A stretch of 64,000 bases of DNA from the NCBI RefSeq assembly GCF_964275005.1, contig NC_092705.1, positions 17,763,385 to 17,827,384 on the forward strand. The letters are read 5' to 3'. The notes beneath the pieces are model-generated. The model saw nothing but the letters and a program-made list of their open reading frames with translations. It was not told the DNA's origin and made no database searches. Source of the stretch: Diadema setosum. Lineage: Eukaryota > Echinodermata > Echinoidea > Diadematoida > Diadematidae. Shown here in pieces: positions 1 to 14,226 of the stretch; the stretch's first letter is position 1; each line of letters opens with the position of its first letter. A program made the position numbers and the translations under genes.

Positions 1-935
1 TTGATTTATTATCCGTATGCCATTTTCTTTACAAGTGAATAAATTCTCTGCAATTACATTAACATTGTACAAAATAACAGCAATACGACTACTTTCAAGG
101 ATTATAGACATATGTATACATATTTTATTCCCCTCCACCCCCTCCCTCCGCTGTTTCCTACACTTCACCATAATTGCAACAAAAATGATTCTCAGGAAGT
201 AGATGGCTTATCTGATCGCTGATTTTTTTTTTATTGTTCATGTGGTTTGTTTTGGATACAAAGTTTTCCAGATTTTCATTGGAATGCTCAGAAGTATATG
301 GTATGGAAATCTTATGAATGCCTTCTGTTCTGAGTCTTCATTACGATTTCGTATTGACAGATTCTTCTACATACTAGTATCCGAAAACATACGTTCATCA
401 AGTGTAATTCCGTTCCCATACAATTTCAAAAATTAATTCGAATATTAGGTACCCCTGTTTGCGATTTTGAAACAATCTAAATACTTACTTATTAATGGAA
501 AAACTGATGGAGTTTACCTTCATAAAGTTACAGGCAGCAAATGTGGATATAAACCAAATTTGGTATTGTTGCAGAACTATACCCTCAATCAAGACGTGAG
601 GAATTTTATGGGTGCGGCCGGTTCCAATTCCATAATCCTGTGTTCATGTGGTTTGTTTTCGGAAATAAAATTCGACAGGTTTTCGTTACAAAGCTCAGAA
701 TTTTATGGAAATTCTATGAATGGATCGATAAGGTTTGATGGTATGACCCTTTATGATCAAGTCGCCATAATCCACAATCCCGAAAGATCAAAGATTACTG
801 GTTACTGAACTTTGGCTGACATATCAAATTTTTGCTGTAACTGAGTAGCCACTTCACTGATTGTTCGTTTTCACTATATTTGTTATGATAATGAATGTTG
901 TGTGTTCCTTTTTTCACTCTCATGCACCTTGACAG
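1..935. other. Upstream region with a degenerate ~400-bp duplication
   Basis: I recognise no exon with confidence here. Two stretches resemble each other, about 236-320 and 633-722. Both start GTTCATGTGGTTTGTTTT and continue with similar words (CAGATTTTC/CAGGTTTTC, then GCTCAGAA, ATGGAAAT and CTATGAATG/TTATGAATG), so they look like an old direct duplication. An open frame at 467-808 (113 codons) spans the second copy. It has no recognisable domain and no obvious splice signals that fit the phase of the first GPCR exon at 936. The 5' exons and promoter of the receptor gene probably lie here or left of the window, but I cannot place them. Confidence 0.35.
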
Positions 936-1156
936 ATAACACGATCATAGCACTTCGGACAAGTATTTACGTACAATACGCCAATGTTCACACATGCAAT
1001 ATTGGATTACAAACTCGTTTGAGCAGTGTAACCCCATCTAGCCAGCCATTAGAAGACTACAGTGGCACTGACTGCACTGTGTTCATGACGACTACTGATG
1101 ATATGAGAGCCGTGACCACTCACCAAACAACGGAACACCCGCCATCACTGGGGGAA
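936..1156 (+). CDS. aGPCR exon 1 seen: lectin-domain end plus Ser/Thr linker
   Basis: The exon follows ACCTTGACAG and stops before GTACGT; it enters in phase 1 and leaves in phase 0. It encodes IALRTSIYVQYANVHTC, which resembles the last strand of SUEL/rhamnose-binding lectin domains (YL.V.Y.C), then a Ser/Thr/Pro-rich run typical of O-glycosylated linkers. The first half of such a domain should lie upstream but I did not find it. Confidence 0.55.
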
Positions 1157-2495
1157 GTACGTTCTTTCGACGTCTCACCTCCCTGGTTCTTTATACCTTT
1201 GTTTGATCATGCACCACATACAAGCCATGACTTATCTGAGATAAGATACGGTCAATGTGACTTTAGGCTGTTCTACAATAAATATACATAATACAATATG
1301 GAGATGTTTACCTTTCTTCGAACTTTACGACATTAATAATTTTGATAACCTTGTTTATCTTTTTTTTTTCTTTTTTGTATTCCGACTTCATGATCACATC
1401 AAACGGTATACATTACAAAGCGACTGAGGAAGACAGGCATATAATGTTAATGAAGGCCTATGTGTTTCGATGCATGTGTGCGTGAAGGTGGCATCACGCT
1501 GTCCCGAAATTGACACATGATGGTCACACGAATATGGAATTTTCAATTGCGTACAGTGTCAAAAGAGACGGTCAACAGCAGGAGCAAATGTGATCTCTAC
1601 AGAAGGTCGCGTGATGGCACCCAAGCCAAGCACGAAGACTACACATGTACACGAAGATGTGAAGCTTTATTAACAAATTTACACTAAGGACAAATGAAAG
1701 AAACACGATTGCTTCACGAAGATTTCGCCACAGCTCACGAAGTGGTTGCCAAAGCCTAAGATACCCAATGTTCATACGTTCAGAGGCGTATTTGTAAATT
1801 TTCTTTATCGTGTGTCCACCTTTGCTTAATCTTATGACAGTGTGATGCCTGCATGATACAGCATAATATATCACAATAATTAAGTGTTTTAGCATCGGTT
1901 CACTGCTGTTCCGCGTCTATGGATGGTTGCCTCTCCAAATAAAGTGGTTTTGCTACAGGTCCACAGCAATCTGATGAGGGCAGTGAGCAGCGAGTATCGT
2001 GGCATCGTATCGGACAAAATAATTTTGTGCTACTCAGCCATTCCTTGCTTGTAAATAAAATAAAATAAATCTATCACATCCTTTTGATATCAATTATAGT
2101 CCTCACCATTTACAACTGCGATTGGTTCAAACAACGTAGTCTCAACAGCTCAGGCGTCACCATCATTGTCGTCGTCGGCTCAAGCTGATTCTTTGTCAAC
2201 AGTTAGTTTTGGCCCATGTGGCCAAATAGTCTATACACGTGAGTGTTTTGTTGTGTTTTGTTTTGTTTTGAATGTGTTTGGAGGAGAGAGCTCTGTTACC
2301 GACAGTAATGATATTGATAAACACTCAAAAGAAACAGTTAAGCAAACGGTTGTTCACCCTCATGCGTGACATGCCAGCAATGCAGTGCAAAGTAGGTCCC
2401 TACATAGATTTTCCCTCTCAATTTCATACGTGTGTCGTTTCAATTCATGAATGTGCATTCAAATTCATACAGCACATGCACGCAAATATATATAT

Positions 2496-2545
<50 letters not shown>

Positions 2546-3240
2546 GAATATGAATATATTCAGAATCCGAGCAATAAATTTCATTTAAGGAGCTTTATTT
2601 CGTTTTGGTCAAATCAAATTCACGCATTTCCAAATGCGAACATTGCATTCCTACTGGTGCATTCAAATAGTCCCGATTAACTTCAATCTCATTATCAGGT
2701 GATCGATTTCCTACTTCGTGCAATCAAAGAAAGAAATAAAATAGAGTTATGAAAGAGGGGTTAATGGGGTGAGGATGGGTGGAGAAAGGGCAAAAGTTTC
2801 GGATAAAGAAAGGACACCTTTCAAGAAATGTTTAATAATAAGGTTCAATCAGCAGTGCATCCAAACAATACGTGAACAAATTAAACTAACACCGTCTGAC
2901 CGTGATGACACCGCATGCACTGAAAAAAAAAAACAGACAACACCTTATTAACACTATTACCACACAGTGCATCAATAGACAAACTTACACACATGGATAT
3001 CATCTAACAGCAGACAATATGTATACAATGTTCATGTCATCAGTTTCAATGTAGTCGAAATTGTTTTTATTGAAGGTATTAATCAACCTCTCCCATAATA
3101 TGGTCATTTGTACACAGTGCATGTTTTGCCTGCACAAACTACTATAGCTGCCTTTTTATCCTCGTGAAATTTTGGAACGAATGAGGTATTTATGCCAATA
3201 TAAATAATCTTCATCATGAAGCCAAATCTATTCAAAGCTT

Positions 3241-3276
<36 letters not shown>

Positions 3277-6200
3277 CACGCATACTCGGCCCCAAGCTAA
3301 CTAGATACATTTTTTTTTTAAATTGAATGCACTGATTGGAGGCATTGAATTGCTTTTCACGAATTTCAATGACCAACGAGATTCCGTCGGCGGCTTGAGA
3401 TGAATTTGAATGCTCTTGCGTAAGTGCGTATTCCTATATCTTGGATTTAATGACGCAAATGAGCAATTGATTGTTCCGATAGTGAATTTGAATGACCTCA
3501 GATTTTGAATTTGATTGCTGATTTAGTCCTGCGGCATGTAATACGTGAACTGAACGCTCGGAATAGGACCTTAAATTACAATATTATGCGATTTACCGAG
3601 AAAGCCAATACTTATACTGATCACGAAAAATGAGGCATCGCCGTTTCATACTGTCACCATAATCAGGACTTAATAACTGACAAAATTATAATGACAATTG
3701 CTTTCCCGTGAATTAAATGATTTCAGACCGCGATCTAGAATTCTTTTACTTACCTCTTAATTTCCCCATTCTCTTTTTTTAACCCCCATACCATTCAGCA
3801 CTGTCTTTCACTTATACTCTCACGCTTCACTCTCATCATAATACCTAGAATCAGTCATCGTTGGTCTCTTACTTTTTTTTTTCTTCTTGGCCTCTCGCTA
3901 TGATGCTTCATGAAATTAAGATTATTAATGTCCAAATTATAATAAATTCGGTCTACCATTTTGACACGTGCTTTGTTTCATTTCAAATTCAATCAAAACC
4001 TCAATAAATAGGCAATGCACAGGATACATATTGCCTACACCATCACAAAATAACTGATTCTATGTAAATGACAGAAAAGGTCTAACCTCTAACTCTGTTA
4101 TCCCCTTTCTTCAGCAATTAAGCGTTCTTCCTTCTGCCATTTTCCATAAAGCTGTTATGTACATATCTGCCTTGACAAAAATAAAAAACACACACACGAT
4201 ATAATATGACACTTTACAGTAGTCTTAGGAAGTGAATCAACTCTCAGGTAGGCCTTGTGGCTCAACTCACCTAGATCTTAATTTCCAGACACAAATCCTT
4301 GTCGGTCGTAAAGTAATCTGCCCCCAAAAGTCTACATGCAGAGTCCCAGAGTCCGTGTGCTGTAGCTGTTCCCTTACTTTATTATATTATTACTTTATTT
4401 ATTTATTCAGTCTTATTTCAACATTGTAGCCCCATCAGTAGGTAGGTACTGTTCTTCCTGGGGGCCCTGCACATACAATCATAGCAGATAACAAAACAAT
4501 GACATTTACACTAAGTACAGCATACGTGGACGGGTACAGTTCTTCCACTGAACCCCATACATACAATCACACAATAACCATTACAATGACATTTATAAAC
4601 ATACTAATAAAACAAACGATACCATGCTGGACCTACGTATCTGATATAACTAAAAACATTTTTTTTTTTAACTTTTAAACAAAATATTATGTCTCTGAAT
4701 GTGATAAGTACCTCACCCAAAACTAAAGGAGCCAACTCAATCTGCAATATTTTTGCAAGTTTCCTATTGAAAAATGGGAAAAATTTCTATTGTATATATA
4801 GTGCAGGAAATAATAATGGTAGGCCTACATGTAAAGACCCGAAAGGGTGGCTTTGGCACAGACTCTTTTACCACCGACATGGGTTTGTGCTTATACAAAC
4901 TACCTGGGTCTTCCCAGAAGAACATGTCTGTTGCGTATGCTAAGGGGTTGTAAAAATGACAATGTCATATCGCGACCCCGTTGGCAGTGTTTTTAGAAAA
5001 AAGTCAAGCTCCATTCGCAAGCTTCGTTACGCGTTCCCGTTGGGGACAAGCAACAGGTGGGGTGCTGCTCTTGTAAATAAAGTGGTTGTCATGTATCATC
5101 CAATGATTTACAAATGATTGAAGTTGTTACTGCTGTATAGCTGTTGTCCGTTTTTCTGCCCATGTTTTTCTTGCCTCAACGCCGTTCAAATTATCTCACT
5201 TTTTCATTTCCCACCCCTTCTTTCAGAGAGTTTAGAGAACTGCTCCCCCAAACTATTCATTTGTAAGGATCCCTTGGTGGACATTGAGAACATCGTGGTG
5301 GAGAGCGTCCGTCTCGACTCAAGCTTCAAGTCGATGGACCTCACAACCTACGCTCAAGGTGTAGTGGCGTGTAACCGGCTGACATGTCACGACGTTCTTT
5401 ACTACGTGTTGGAAGTCTATTCACGATCTGTGTGTCTACATGCCAATGGCACGGATCACGCTATTAGTGTCAGCATCTCCTACACGTGTAAGATTCGTGG
5501 CTAATTAAAGGTGTATGCTGTACCTCACTTTTTGTTATTTTGTGCAAAGAAAAAGGTATAGACAGAAAAGAGATACGTATGCGCATATTTCAGAGAGAGA
5601 GAGAGAGAGAGAGCAGTAAAATGCACTTTCTTTTATTTTTTTTTTCCTGTAGACCCCAGACGGCTCTAATGGACTGGACCGGGATTCAATTAAATAGTTA
5701 TGTAACAAAACAAAATAATCATAATTATAATAGGACATATACTTTGCCTAATTGGCCTACATCAATGACAAAAAGCGGTATTCAAAGGACGATATTTTGT
5801 CTTAAGTATTTGGCTAAGAAAAACTAAGTAAAATGATTACTTTAAGTAAGTGAATACTCACATAATTGCACATTAGATGTTTTCTATTCAAAAGCATTGG
5901 TTAAGTGTTTGGCTTACTCCTCACATGTCACTTAGGACAGACAATAATATTCAAAGTTGCAAATCTGTTGCCTTCTGACGTGTTTCTGGAAATGGCTGAA
6001 TTAGCTTTCTTAATCTTTACAATCAATTACAATTTGCCATCACCTTTCTTTTCAGCGAGAACATCCTCTTCTCAAATATCAAAAAGCATCGCTTTGATCG
6101 TGAAGGAATTCAATGCATCACCAAACTCAGCAAAACATGATAGATACAAGATATCAGCCGAGCAGCACAAATCATCCCATTGACCCATTTGATTAGGGTC

Positions 6201-9200
6201 TGCGCGGCACTACAGTTATATACATTTCTAGCTAAGTCAACGGGATACTATCAGCATTGAGGACATAATATGCTGCACTCATTATCTTCATAATCCGGCC
6301 GAAGATCTGACTAAACAAAGAGATCTTCACCCCAAAAGTAACCGAATTTTTCTGGTAACACCTAAATAGCCGTAGAGAATTCTGACGTAAGTGTAAGCAA
6401 GTTTTTACTATAGCTGTCATCTGGGTCAGTAAGATCTGAGAACTGTCTTGAATGAGGAATTAGCCGCATACATAACCAAGGCAACTACAAGTATAATCTG
6501 TACTTTTTCTTAAAAATATTGTCTCTGATATCTGGGGTTGATATTGATCACTCCGTCGTTACCACATTATCCATAAAATAACAACAACCAGGTTTTCATG
6601 CAGACAGGTTGCCAACGGTAACGAAAGTGCTGAAAATTATGCCCTTGATGGAATGCCAAGTCGTGTGTGATGATTGATTAGCATCGTTCTCTACGATGTT
6701 GCGATGATGCATGTTCCACAAAATGGTATCATATCGCGATTAAGATTAGCAAGAAATGAACAGAGTGAAAGCAATGTTTGTTTGTTTGTTTGTTTGTTTT
6801 TTGGTTGCTCCAGCAAGACTCAATCCAGAGGAGTCCTTTCAAAATCTTGCAAAGAATTTGATATCTGAATTCCATCTGGGAAATCTGGCAAATGTTACGT
6901 TGAAGGGAAGAAATGATTAATTTTCAAAACCAGATAAAAAATGCAGACAAATCAACAAACTTATACAAAGAAGGAAATGTGGAAGAAATGGGGCATTGTA
7001 TACGATAAAATGATACTCACACTGTCAAGGTATAAGGACTGACAAAATAATGGTAATCTGGTAATAGCAATGCTAAATCAGATTAAAGACAATCCCATAT
7101 CCAACACATGTTTCAAGAGCATACCAGGGAATTTATCTTTCTCCAGTCTACTGCAAAGTAAGAATCTTTGAAATTCACTACACGTTGGCACAAAGTGGAT
7201 ATCTTTTCATGCGCACACTATTAGTTTTCACAGGAAAATTCCATCAAAATCAACAGAGCTCATAAAGGATTATTAACTCTACCACTCAACTACTCAGCAA
7301 GTAATAATACCATCCCCGCCTTCCGCCATCAACGAAAATTTCATTTATATTAAATCTATTCATTCATCCACTCAATAATAATGTAGATGGGCCTGCAACC
7401 TATCAGTTGGCGGCGCGAGATCTATTGAGCTATGGCGCCGAAGGTTTCCATAGCAACTTTTGCGATGGGGTCAAAACTATTTGGTGGAATGGAGAAAGTC
7501 AACCTACAAACATCGATACTTTCATCTGCGAAGTGACAACAGAGGTAATTTCTTCTTCGTCGTCTTTTTGTTTATTATTCCACCCCCTCTCTTTCTCTCT
7601 CTTTCTTACTCTACCTTTCTCTGAATGCTCGTGGTAAGATAAGAATATGGGTGGGCGGAGGGAGTTTTTGACTAATAGCAAGTTTAGTACAGGACGTCGT
7701 CTGTGTGATCATTTTCCGGTGTTAGCATTGACTGTGCAAGAACACACACGCAGATATACACAAAACAGTGTGTATACAGAAAGTATACTGAACAGTCTGA
7801 GTACAGTGTGTGTGTATAATATAATTCAAATTCATACTATGGTTTCATACCAAAAAAGCAAAGGACACAGATTTCACATTTCAAATTGGTTTGGACATTT
7901 TTTCAGCTGAAATTGTTGTGTCATTTTGTCTTTCTTAATTTCTACATCTACGAATTACAATTTTATTTTGTCATTGTGCAGTTAGGATTGATTATCAAAA
8001 CCAAAATAATTATAATTAGCACATTTTGTTGGTAATGTTCTGCTTCTTTTCATTCTTTTTTTCTCAATTAATTTTGTTCCAACACAACAGAGCCAGGACG
8101 ACGAGGAGGCAACCGAAGTTACATTTGGTGGGTAGGCCTACTTGTAACACTCATTGATATACTATTCAAACTCTTTCACTTCTGTTTTTTTTTTTTTTTT
8201 TTTACAGAATAGAATAAACAAGTACTCATATTATTAGATTATCAAATTACTTAATTGTCACTTGAACAATCCATATCATTCTCAGTGCATTGCTGCGATT
8301 ATCAAATGATTCAATTCAATTCAATTCAATAGTTTATTTATTTCCATCATCAAAAAAGAAAAGAAAAGAAAAAGTTGACATGATCCAAAGTGATACAATT
8401 TTTTTTTTTATCATGTCTCTTACACTCGTCTGATAAAGGATTTTTTTTTTAAATACAATATAAAGTATATACACGAATGATGTCGTAAAAAAGAAAGAAT
8501 GCACTTTGCCATGGCAACAAAAATAGTAAATAATCACAATGATGGAAAACAGTGTTCCACTAAAAAAAAAACCAAGCTTGTAAGACGTGGAACACTGGAA
8601 CAAAACAACAACAGCACCAATTTGTTATACCAATAAAACATTCATTTTAAATTCTTCTATATACTATTGTACATTTTACTCATTGATATAATGATGCTGA
8701 TACTATGAACAATACTTACTAGGATTTTTATAATGCAAACGTATAAACTATGTATCATATCACATTTGTGGCACACACTATGGAGCCAGGTATGTCAGGA
8801 AAACTGAACGGAAAGGAAGATATGCAATCGGCCACAAAAAAAATAAAAACATAACGACGACAACAACAACAATAACACAAAACACAGAAATAACAGAACT
8901 TGAGGAAATGCACTCAGACAGATACTGGACAACGAAGAACGAGGAAAAAGGAGCAGGGAAGAATAGAGAAGGAAAAGGAGAGGGATGGAAAAGGTCTGTG
9001 GACACACTACAAAATCTCAAGGAAAAGTGAAACATGACGGGTTTTTTCATTGAACAGAATTAACTGGTATATTTAGAAATATTTTTTGAGTTTATACTTA
9101 AATATAATTAACTTCACAGATTCTTTTAGATCATTGTCTTGGGTCAGGTATAAACAAATGTATTTTGAGTGTGTACAGTTCTCACTAAGGGAAGATGAAA

Positions 9201-12200
9201 TTCTTTAGATTGTCTCGTGGGATAATTATGTACGTGGCTGTTACAGTGAAATAAAGAATAAAATAGTTTGGGTAGATGGTTGCAGTTGTAATTAAGTGAA
9301 TATCATTTTCATCTCCTCATCCAATCACCTAACCCGTTCGCATGTCCATGACAGCCTGCGAAGACGAATCGACTGCTCTGGGAGACAACCGGTTGCTTGG
9401 CAACGAGAACTGTGGAGCAATATTTGCTGTCTCCTCCCCTTCACTGTACGCCATGAATGGTAAGGACTGTACAAGTTAATGTAAAATACACAAATCTGCC
9501 GTTTGAATATATTTTCATAGGAGTCCAGAGAGGTTTTATTGGTGATTGTGTGGTCTAGTTTTATTTTCACTTTCGAATAACAAAAGGGGGCATTTCGTTT
9601 TTAATTCCGCAGCCATAGCCTCATTCCGTTCCGTCAGAAACACAGACGTAGTTGGAGGACATCTAAACGTGAGGCAAGACGGCTTCGACGATTCCGACAA
9701 CTTCCTATCCATCATCAGCAACGTTCTCGAGATCCTTGTTAGCATCGGGAACGAAACAGCCAACTTAACCCCTCCCGACGACTTCATCGTCATCGATTTT
9801 ACTGTAGATATAACAGTAAGTGATGCGTTTGTGCAGATATCTAAAGATTGAGAAGTGTATATGTTTCTTTGTCATTCAATTTTACGTTAAAGACACTCGT
9901 ACTCACGATAGTTGTGATCGTCATGACGTAAAACGTTATTCAAATTCATTAATTGTGTATTCCTTCATTCATGATTATTATCTATTCGTTTAACAGATAT
10001 TTCAAAGAAGTCAAGCCAATTTAAATAAGGAGCATACGATTTCAGGTTTAACCGCCCAAATTTATTCTCTCTTAATTCAAATCTCTTATCGTTACAAAAT
10101 CATCTTTGAATTACTCACAAAATGTTTAATCTTCTGGGAAAGGCCTTCAAGCTCATTTTCATTTATTTGAATTCATTCCATACACAAATTTCGTTAAATG
10201 AGTCATCAAAAAGTAGACTAAAAGCAAATAATTTAAGTACGTGCGTACGAAATAGTTTTTCCACATTCGAGCTTCTTGTCCGTGCAAAGATATCATTCAG
10301 ATTCAAATAAGAACCATAATGTTTAGCAAACTGCATCTAAATCTAGATGCACACTGCTTTGAAGTCTGTTCCGTCATTCACTTCCATGAAAGGGAAAGTA
10401 TGTTCAAATAGGTGCATTAGATATTAGCTGCATCTTCCCGTAGTCCCGGATATTAAGAGTCTATACATACAGATATATATACAGTAATAGTACGCTATAG
10501 ATGAATCCGACTTCAGAGCAATGTAACTTATGGCGGCCATAACTGGGGGCATCCAAAGAAGAACAAAACCACTGTCAATGGGTTACGCAATGAGCCAAGT
10601 GCGTAGCTTGTCAGTGCATAAATTATCTTTTGTTAAGCATACTTGAAGCCCCCACTTAGAAATTACAAGCGTACCACAAAAAAAAAAGTACCCAAATCGA
10701 GTTGGTCTATTCATTGAGTATGCAGTTTTCCTATCTATAACTCCAGCAGCTCTGCACCAAATAATCACCCTGTACGCTAGTATATCAGACTTACCGAATT
10801 CGTAAGAACAATTAATCGCCAATCTGAATGTCCTAAAAATAAATTGCCTGCGGATAAAGACAAATGGTATGCTTTGTGTTGAAAAAATGTCTGTAAATGA
10901 ATTCCGATGTTCAGGAATTGATTCGTTTATTTAGAAATGAATTTCACTGACAGGATTAAAATAAAATAAAAAAACATGATATCGATCGTCAGACGATAGT
11001 TCCTGAATTTAAATGCGTCCATATGTATTTGAATAACATAAATATGTATTTAAAACGTATTGATAAACAAAAGTTGAAGAGATATACACAGAGCGAAAAC
11101 TTGCATCACTGAAGGAAGAAGGAATACTTCGGAAAATATCATCAACATGTATACATGAGCAATAGGCTAAAATGACACAACGATGCAAAGTTTCGCATAC
11201 ACATTGCAACCATAATCATGAAGATCATGTTCTTTACATGTTATAAAGAGTTTACTTGCGTTGAACAAAGATAAAAAAGGAAAGAAAAGGAACAACTTTA
11301 TTCGTTAATTATTTCTCATAACTGGCAATACTAACCATGTAGTTTACAGTGACATATACATTCTTCCTATTATGATGATATTGTCTCAGCTAGAACTTTC
11401 CTCTCAATTCGAGTATATATATATACATCCTTGATGAATGGTAATGACTTTTGCGTCATAAAAATCAAATTGTAGTCCTATAAGTCAATTTTCAGTGATA
11501 TTGCAAATAAGTAACTTAAGTCAGCAATATTGATTGCCGATTTTCTGCTTCAGATCTTAATCTGACTTTGTGTAGGTGTGAGATGTTATTCATGAATGTT
11601 TAAAGATGTTGTGCGTAAGTGTGCGAGTGTGCATATAATACAAAGTGTTATTGTCTTTTGCCCATTTTAATTTCTAATCATGTTACATATAGTTACATTC
11701 AAATGAATTGTGTTGTCGTTGCCGATGAAATAGTCGGTATGTAGACATAAAGTACATATCCTCCTGAAGGTGTGATTGGTATTATGACGTATATTATACA
11801 TTGAATTGAAGCACTGCTTTTTTGCTAACTTAACTATTTAACTGACAGATTTAATGGAAAAAAATGGTTTTATACATATTCCCAACAGTGTATCATTATC
11901 ATCGCTGAGAAATAAAAAGCGTATTTTCAACAAAGGGTTTATTCAGTAGCAGTGATATTCTTTTTGCACAATTTCTGTACATTGAATTATTCCTCGTCGG
12001 CGTACACAGGTCTCCACAGACAAGGTTTTCTGTGCTTTTCTTGTAAACGAAAGGTGAGCTTTTGTTCCTTTTCAGTCACATTTCACATCGTGTTTGAATG
12101 CTAATCACACTCACACGTGCAATTTAAACGGAATTGGGGATAACATAAGAAAAGGCAACAACACTGCCGTTGTAATGAGTACTCCGGTGATAAATGTACA

Positions 12201-14113
12201 ATTTGTTATTCATCCGTCATACCCCTTCAAAATGTCATTAAAATTCAATCATGTATGGGGACAGTAGCCATTTCTGTCGAAGCGTGTGAATATTGGCTGC
12301 ACTAATGCACGCATGGTAATCAAGATAATAGTTGGACTCGCGTCAATCCATCAGACCGTAACTCTTTGCTCGATGCCACTCTAATTTACAACCTGTCTTC
12401 GTCATCCCTATCTGTCCCAGCCCGTACCCCTTTTATATTAATGGCAATGATTTGCTTAATCTCATAATTGATTGTCGGTTGTGGCGCCCTATCGCAGAGG
12501 TTCATTATAATGATCGATAGCTTTTCTCCATGGCCCTCGTCTATCGTATTATTAGAAAAATGGCAATGGAAAATAGCATACACGTGAATCTTCACAGCGA
12601 TTACTTCTGTTTTGTATCCTATACGCGCTGAAATATTCACAGCATCATAAACGTCTACAATGTATTTTTATTTCACACACTTTAATTTCCATTTCTTTCT
12701 ATTTTACTTGAATAAGTGCCGGGATCTGGTCCACAAATGGCTGCGAAACGATCTTTTCTAACGATACTGTAGTGCGATGTAGGGCCAACCACTTGACTAG
12801 CTTCGCCGTTCTCCTTTCTGCAAAGGTAAATTCATAACTTTCTACACATTATCTGTGTATGAATGCCAATTCTCCTCACTCTGCCTCTCTCGCTCCGTAT
12901 CTCGTCCGAAGACGGTTTGTTGTTCCTTATCAACTATGACTACGTACTGCTTTTGTAAACAGTGTTCAGAAAGCTGTCGCTTCGTCTCTCACTTTCTGTC
13001 TGTCTGTCTGTCTATCTGAAGTTCTGTTTTGTGTGCTGAGATATTCCATGTCCATTATAATATACATGCCGTCGTTAGAACATCGGCCGAAAAAAAAAAA
13101 ATGTTTTGTCGAAGGTAGAGGTTTTGTATAGTATAGTTTGAAAGTTTTTGTCAAGATGACTTGAAACAGATGTTACTCTCTCATCGTTTTTAATTTGTGA
13201 TTGTCGTCTGTTAAACACTTTCTCAAATGTCACTTTTTGTGGATATAACAAATTTCCTTTTCCCCTGCCGTCTGTCTGTCTCTCTTTCTTTCCTTGTCAG
13301 TCTTTAAGCTGACATCTAAATATACAGAAACAAAACTGCAACAAAATCACACCTAACTTTATGATTGCGTGAAATGAATTATTGACAATAGAAGTTTTCT
13401 AGTGCCTTTTACCTGATTGACTATTGATGAAACGACATTTTGTAATCGACAGTACCTAGGTGCTTTATAAGCGGAATGTGTGGTACTATGCTCTAGACAC
13501 CTCTGAACGGCGTCTTTCACTATATGGCCGTAGGCGGTCTTTATGATTGTTGTCTACAAAGAAGAAGGGGGAAAGAAATAGCAAAATACAAAATGACAAG
13601 TGTTTTATAGAAATCTCAGAGCTTTCGTATGTATGCAAGTCTGGTCCGAAAGAGGAGCTAAAAAAACATAAAATACAAACAAAGCAAAACACAAAAGCAA
13701 AAACAAAACAAAACTACTGTTCCAAGCATCGTCTTCTGTCAACAATTCTTTTCAACAAAGAAGCATGTGATTTCGTTGACCAAACAGATAAGATAGAGGG
13801 AAACTAAGTGCATGAATTATTTCATTCCAGCTCCAGGTGATGCTGCCTGTTTTGATTTTGCTGTTCTGTACTTTCATTTCAGCCACCCACAGGAATACAC
13901 GCCAAAGTGCAAAGTATTCTGTCACAGACTCTGGGAGGTTTATCCATTGCTTGTCTCGTACTTGCTGTTGTTTTGTACTGCGTGACGGGGTAAGTGCTAA
14001 TGCTCGGTTGAGTAATTATCATTCTTATTTATGATATTTTTATTCCAATAAAAATTGAAACAAGCGATTATTCAACCTCCCCTCCCCTTATGTGCGATAA
14101 CATACACTCGCGT

Positions 14114-14169
<56 letters not shown>

Positions 14170-14194
14170 TTGTACATATATCTATAATATATAA

Positions 14195-14226
<32 letters not shown>

